NCBI GenBank assembly: GCA_937959285.1
Contig: CALGAR010000130.1
Span: forward strand, 1 to 44,214
Reading direction: 5' to 3'
Source: an uncultured Bryobacterales bacterium
GTDB lineage: Bacteria > Acidobacteriota > Terriglobia > Bryobacterales > Bryobacteraceae
DNA length: 44,214 nucleotides
The notes below the pieces were generated by a model. The model was not told where the DNA came from and made no database searches. It saw nothing but the letters and a program-made list of their open reading frames with translations. Position numbers and translations under genes: made by a program. Positions 42,341 to 44,214 of this stretch are shown piece after piece; position 1 is the stretch's first letter; every line of letters begins with the position of its first letter.

Positions 42341-43567
42341 ATGCGCCGTTTTCTTCTCCTTTTTGGCTGCCTTTTGCCGCTTGAGGCCGCCACGTTCTAC
42401 AAGGACGTCCTGCCGATTTTGCAGAAGCGCTGCCAGTCCTGCCACCGGCCTGGGGAGGTCGCTCCGATGGCTTTTCTTACGTACGAGCAGGTGCGGCCTT
42501 GGGCGCGAGCCATACGGCAGGCGGTGCTGCGGAAGAAAATGCCCCCGTGGTTTGCCGAGTCGGCCTCGGTACGGTTCGAAAACGACGCGCGGTTAAGCCC
42601 CGAGGAAGTGGCGGTGCTTGTTGAATGGGCTGACCAGAAGGCGCCTGCCGGAGATATCCGCGATGCTCCTCCTCCTGTCCAGTGGACCTCGGGTTGGAAC
42701 ATTCCCAAGCCGGATCTGAGCGTGACGATGCCTGTAGCCGTAACGGTTCCGGCGCGTGAAGAGATCGACTATCAGTTCATCATCCTGCCGCTCGGCCTCA
42801 AGGAGGACCGGTGGGTGCAGGCCGCCGAGATCCGTCCCGGCGAGCGGTCCGTTGTCCACCACGCAGTTGTGTACGTCCGGGAAAAGGACGACTCGTGGCT
42901 GCGGGACGCTCCGCCGGGGAAACCTTTTGCGCGTCCTGGCGTAACACGCAACGATATTCTCGCGATCTACGCACCCGGACAGCCTGCCATGGTGACGCCA
43001 CGCGGCATGGCGAAGAAGATTCCGGCCGGAGCGGACCTCGTCCTCCAGATGCACTACACACCCAATGGGAAGACGGCCGTCCAGGATCGCACGACAATCG
43101 GCATCGTCTGGGCCAAAGAGCCGCCGGAAAAGCGCGTTCTGACACTCCAGCTTGCGACCACTGATTTCCGTATTCCTCCCGGAGAGCCGAATCACCGGGT
43201 CAGCGTATCAGGCACAATGCCGAATGATGCGCTGCTCCTGTCTTTATTCCCTCATTTACATTTGCGCGGGAAGGCGTTCGAGTATGCGATCGTGAAGCCG
43301 GGCGGCGTTTATGAAACTCTTCTGCGAGTTGCACCGTACGACTTCTTCTGGCAGTTGAACTATCGCCTCGCGGAGCCGCGCCTGCTGCTGAAGGGAACGA
43401 GGCTCCTCTGTACCGCCTGGTACGACAACTCGCCGAACAACCCGCGCAACCCGGATCCCGAGGCGGAGGTCACTTACGGCGAGCAGAGCGATGACGAGAT
43501 GATGGTAGGTTTCTTCGACGTGGCTGTTCCTGCGAACGTCGACAAAGCCTCATTCTTCATTCGCTGA
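42341..43567 (+). CDS. Copper type II monooxygenase-like protein with N-terminal cytochrome c motif
   Basis: 408 residues. A signal peptide (MRRFLLLFGCLLPLEA) is followed by a cytochrome c segment with one CxxCH (CQSCHRPGEVAP). The rest matches the PHM/DBH-like two-copper fold. Candidate ligands are HH in SVVHHAVVYV, His in LQMHYTPNG, HxH in FPHLHLRGK, and Met in DDEMMVGFF. Such proteins are frequent in Solibacter-like genomes; the substrate is unknown. ATG 42341 starts the signal peptide directly. It diverges from tyrS and precedes another haem protein gene. Confidence 0.85.
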   Translation: MRRFLLLFGCLLPLEAATFYKDVLPILQKRCQSCHRPGEVAPMAFLTYEQVRPWARAIRQAVLRKKMPPWFAESASVRFENDARLSPEEVAVLVEWADQKAPAGDIRDAPPPVQWTSGWNIPKPDLSVTMPVAVTVPAREEIDYQFIILPLGLKEDRWVQAAEIRPGERSVVHHAVVYVREKDDSWLRDAPPGKPFARPGVTRNDILAIYAPGQPAMVTPRGMAKKIPAGADLVLQMHYTPNGKTAVQDRTTIGIVWAKEPPEKRVLTLQLATTDFRIPPGEPNHRVSVSGTMPNDALLLSLFPHLHLRGKAFEYAIVKPGGVYETLLRVAPYDFFWQLNYRLAEPRLLLKGTRLLCTAWYDNSPNNPRNPDPEAEVTYGEQSDDEMMVGFFDVAVPANVDKASFFIR

Positions 43568-43631
43568 GCGAGCATTGCGCCATCAGGAAAGGTGCCGGCA
43601 CGGTGCTCCCCTCTGATTGCGCTCTTGTGAT

Positions 43632-43637
43632 TACATT
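43632..43637 (+). promoter_or_regulatory. -10-like TACATT before the PSD1 gene
   Basis: TACATT ends seven bases before the ATG, at the same spacing as the TACAAT boxes of icmA, ridA and tyrS. Confidence 0.3.
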
Positions 43638-43644
43638 AAGACAA

Positions 43645-44214
43645 ATGCGCGCCGGATTGCTGTCCGTCTTCCTCGTCCTCAATGCGGTCCACGCCGCCCC
43701 GCCGGAAATCGATTTTGCAAAGGACGTACATCCGATTCTCGCGGCCCGCTGCAATGGCTGCCATTCGGCAGCCAGCCGCCAAGGGAAGCTGGCCGTGACG
43801 ACGCGGGACGACCTCGTCCAAGGTGGTGTGAGCGGTCCGGCTGTGATCCCGGGCAACAGCAAGGACAGCCTTCTGATTCAAAGAGTCACCGGTCAAAAGC
43901 TCCCGGCCATGCCGATGTCCGGCGAGCGTCTTTCGCCTGCCGAGATCGACATTCTTCGAGCCTGGATTGACCAGGGCGCAAAAGCTCCTCAGCAGGCAGC
44001 GAAGGCAGGATGGAAGCCGATCCTTGCTCCCCGCCGTCCGCCCCTGCCGAAAGGCGCACCTTCCTCGGCCAATCCGGTGGACGCCTTCCTGGCGGCTTAC
44101 TTCAAGCGCAACCGGATCACGCCTCCCGCCGTTGTGAGCGATTCCGTTTTCCTGCGGCGTGCCTACCTCGATCTTTGGGGCCTGCTCCCGACGCCCGAGG
44201 AGCGCCGCGCCTTC
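43645..44214 (+). CDS. PSD1/DUF1549-type cytochrome c protein, 5' part only
   Basis: The first 190 residues are visible; the frame is open at the window edge. A signal peptide (LLSVFLVLNAVHAAPP) is followed by a planctomycete-type cytochrome c domain with CNGCH, then VIPGNSKDSLLIQRVTG and MPMSGERLSPAEIDILRAWIDQGA. The DUF1549 (PSD) domain begins at NPVDAFLAAYFKRN with FLRRAYLDLWGLLPTPEE. Whole proteins usually also carry DUF1553, beyond this window. They are exported and linked to polysaccharide breakdown in Planctomycetes and Acidobacteriota. Confidence 0.9.
   Translation, partial: MRAGLLSVFLVLNAVHAAPPEIDFAKDVHPILAARCNGCHSAASRQGKLAVTTRDDLVQGGVSGPAVIPGNSKDSLLIQRVTGQKLPAMPMSGERLSPAEIDILRAWIDQGAKAPQQAAKAGWKPILAPRRPPLPKGAPSSANPVDAFLAAYFKRNRITPPAVVSDSVFLRRAYLDLWGLLPTPEERRAF

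Noticed and set aside
1..44214. CRISPR arrays, insertion sequences, prophage or integrase genes
   Set aside because: No spaced direct-repeat array, transposase, integrase or phage structural gene was seen; nothing suggests a recent mobile island.

Overview
The window looks like a chromosomal segment of a Gram-negative, GC-rich soil-type Acidobacteriota, most likely the Solibacter/Bryobacter group. This is inferred from gene content, since no ribosomal RNA is present. Supporting signs are a lipid A gene (lpxB), a single-chain Kgd-type 2-oxoglutarate dehydrogenase, PSD1-type and copper-monooxygenase/cytochrome c proteins, many secreted hydrolases, and an hrcA-grpE-dnaJ cluster. There are no insertion sequences, prophage genes or CRISPR arrays. 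Gene density is high and operons are short.

Layout. 1-1.5 kb: a frameshifted SDR gene diverging from a TetR regulator, with two matching palindromes between them. 1.8-7.6 kb: the fused kgd gene and a two-haem cytochrome. 7.6-9.6 kb (minus strand): CtaG, a GlcG/HbpS protein and a cobalamin adenosyltransferase. 9.7-11.8 kb: a two-subunit AdoCbl-dependent acyl-CoA mutase whose substrate-binding residues (Phe68, Gln186) match isobutyryl-CoA mutase rather than methylmalonyl-CoA mutase. 11.9-13.7 kb: a NYN-LOTUS RNase-like protein, a clear terminator and RidA. 13.7-16.8 kb (minus): lpxB and a catalytically dead M1-peptidase-like protein with TPRs. 16.9-20.3 kb: an unknown 257-residue protein, an alpha/beta hydrolase, a membrane protein, a DinB-like protein, tRNA-Val(TAC) and a DUF4019-like protein.

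20.4-22.9 kb (minus): a peroxide-defence unit fur/perR-ahpC-ahpD-nagB, with a Fur-box-like element, a palindrome and an intercistronic hairpin. 22.9-26.5 kb: an ABC-F ATPase converging on a secreted esterase. 26.6-29.5 kb: hrcA-grpE-dnaJ without dnaK. 29.5-33.4 kb: a cupin, a small unknown protein, a divergent phosphoketolase-like ThDP enzyme and Hsp20. 33.6-36.1 kb (minus): a Gfo/Idh/MocA oxidoreductase, a Gdx/SugE guanidinium exporter and a TIGR01777 epimerase. 36.2-37.7 kb: a radical SAM/SPASM protein plus a small membrane coiled-coil protein. 37.7-42.3 kb (minus): tyrS, two MacB-type permeases (the first frameshifted) and folP. 42.3 kb to the end: a copper monooxygenase with a cytochrome c motif, and the 5' part of a PSD1 protein.

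Most of this is ordinary housekeeping. The points that stand out are the isobutyryl-CoA mutase signature beside its cofactor enzyme, the pseudo-M1-TPR protein next to lpxB, the paired TetR operators, the phosphoketolase-like enzyme, and a recurring TACAAT box 6-8 bases before several start codons, which suggests leaderless transcripts. I found no convincing wholly new multi-gene system.
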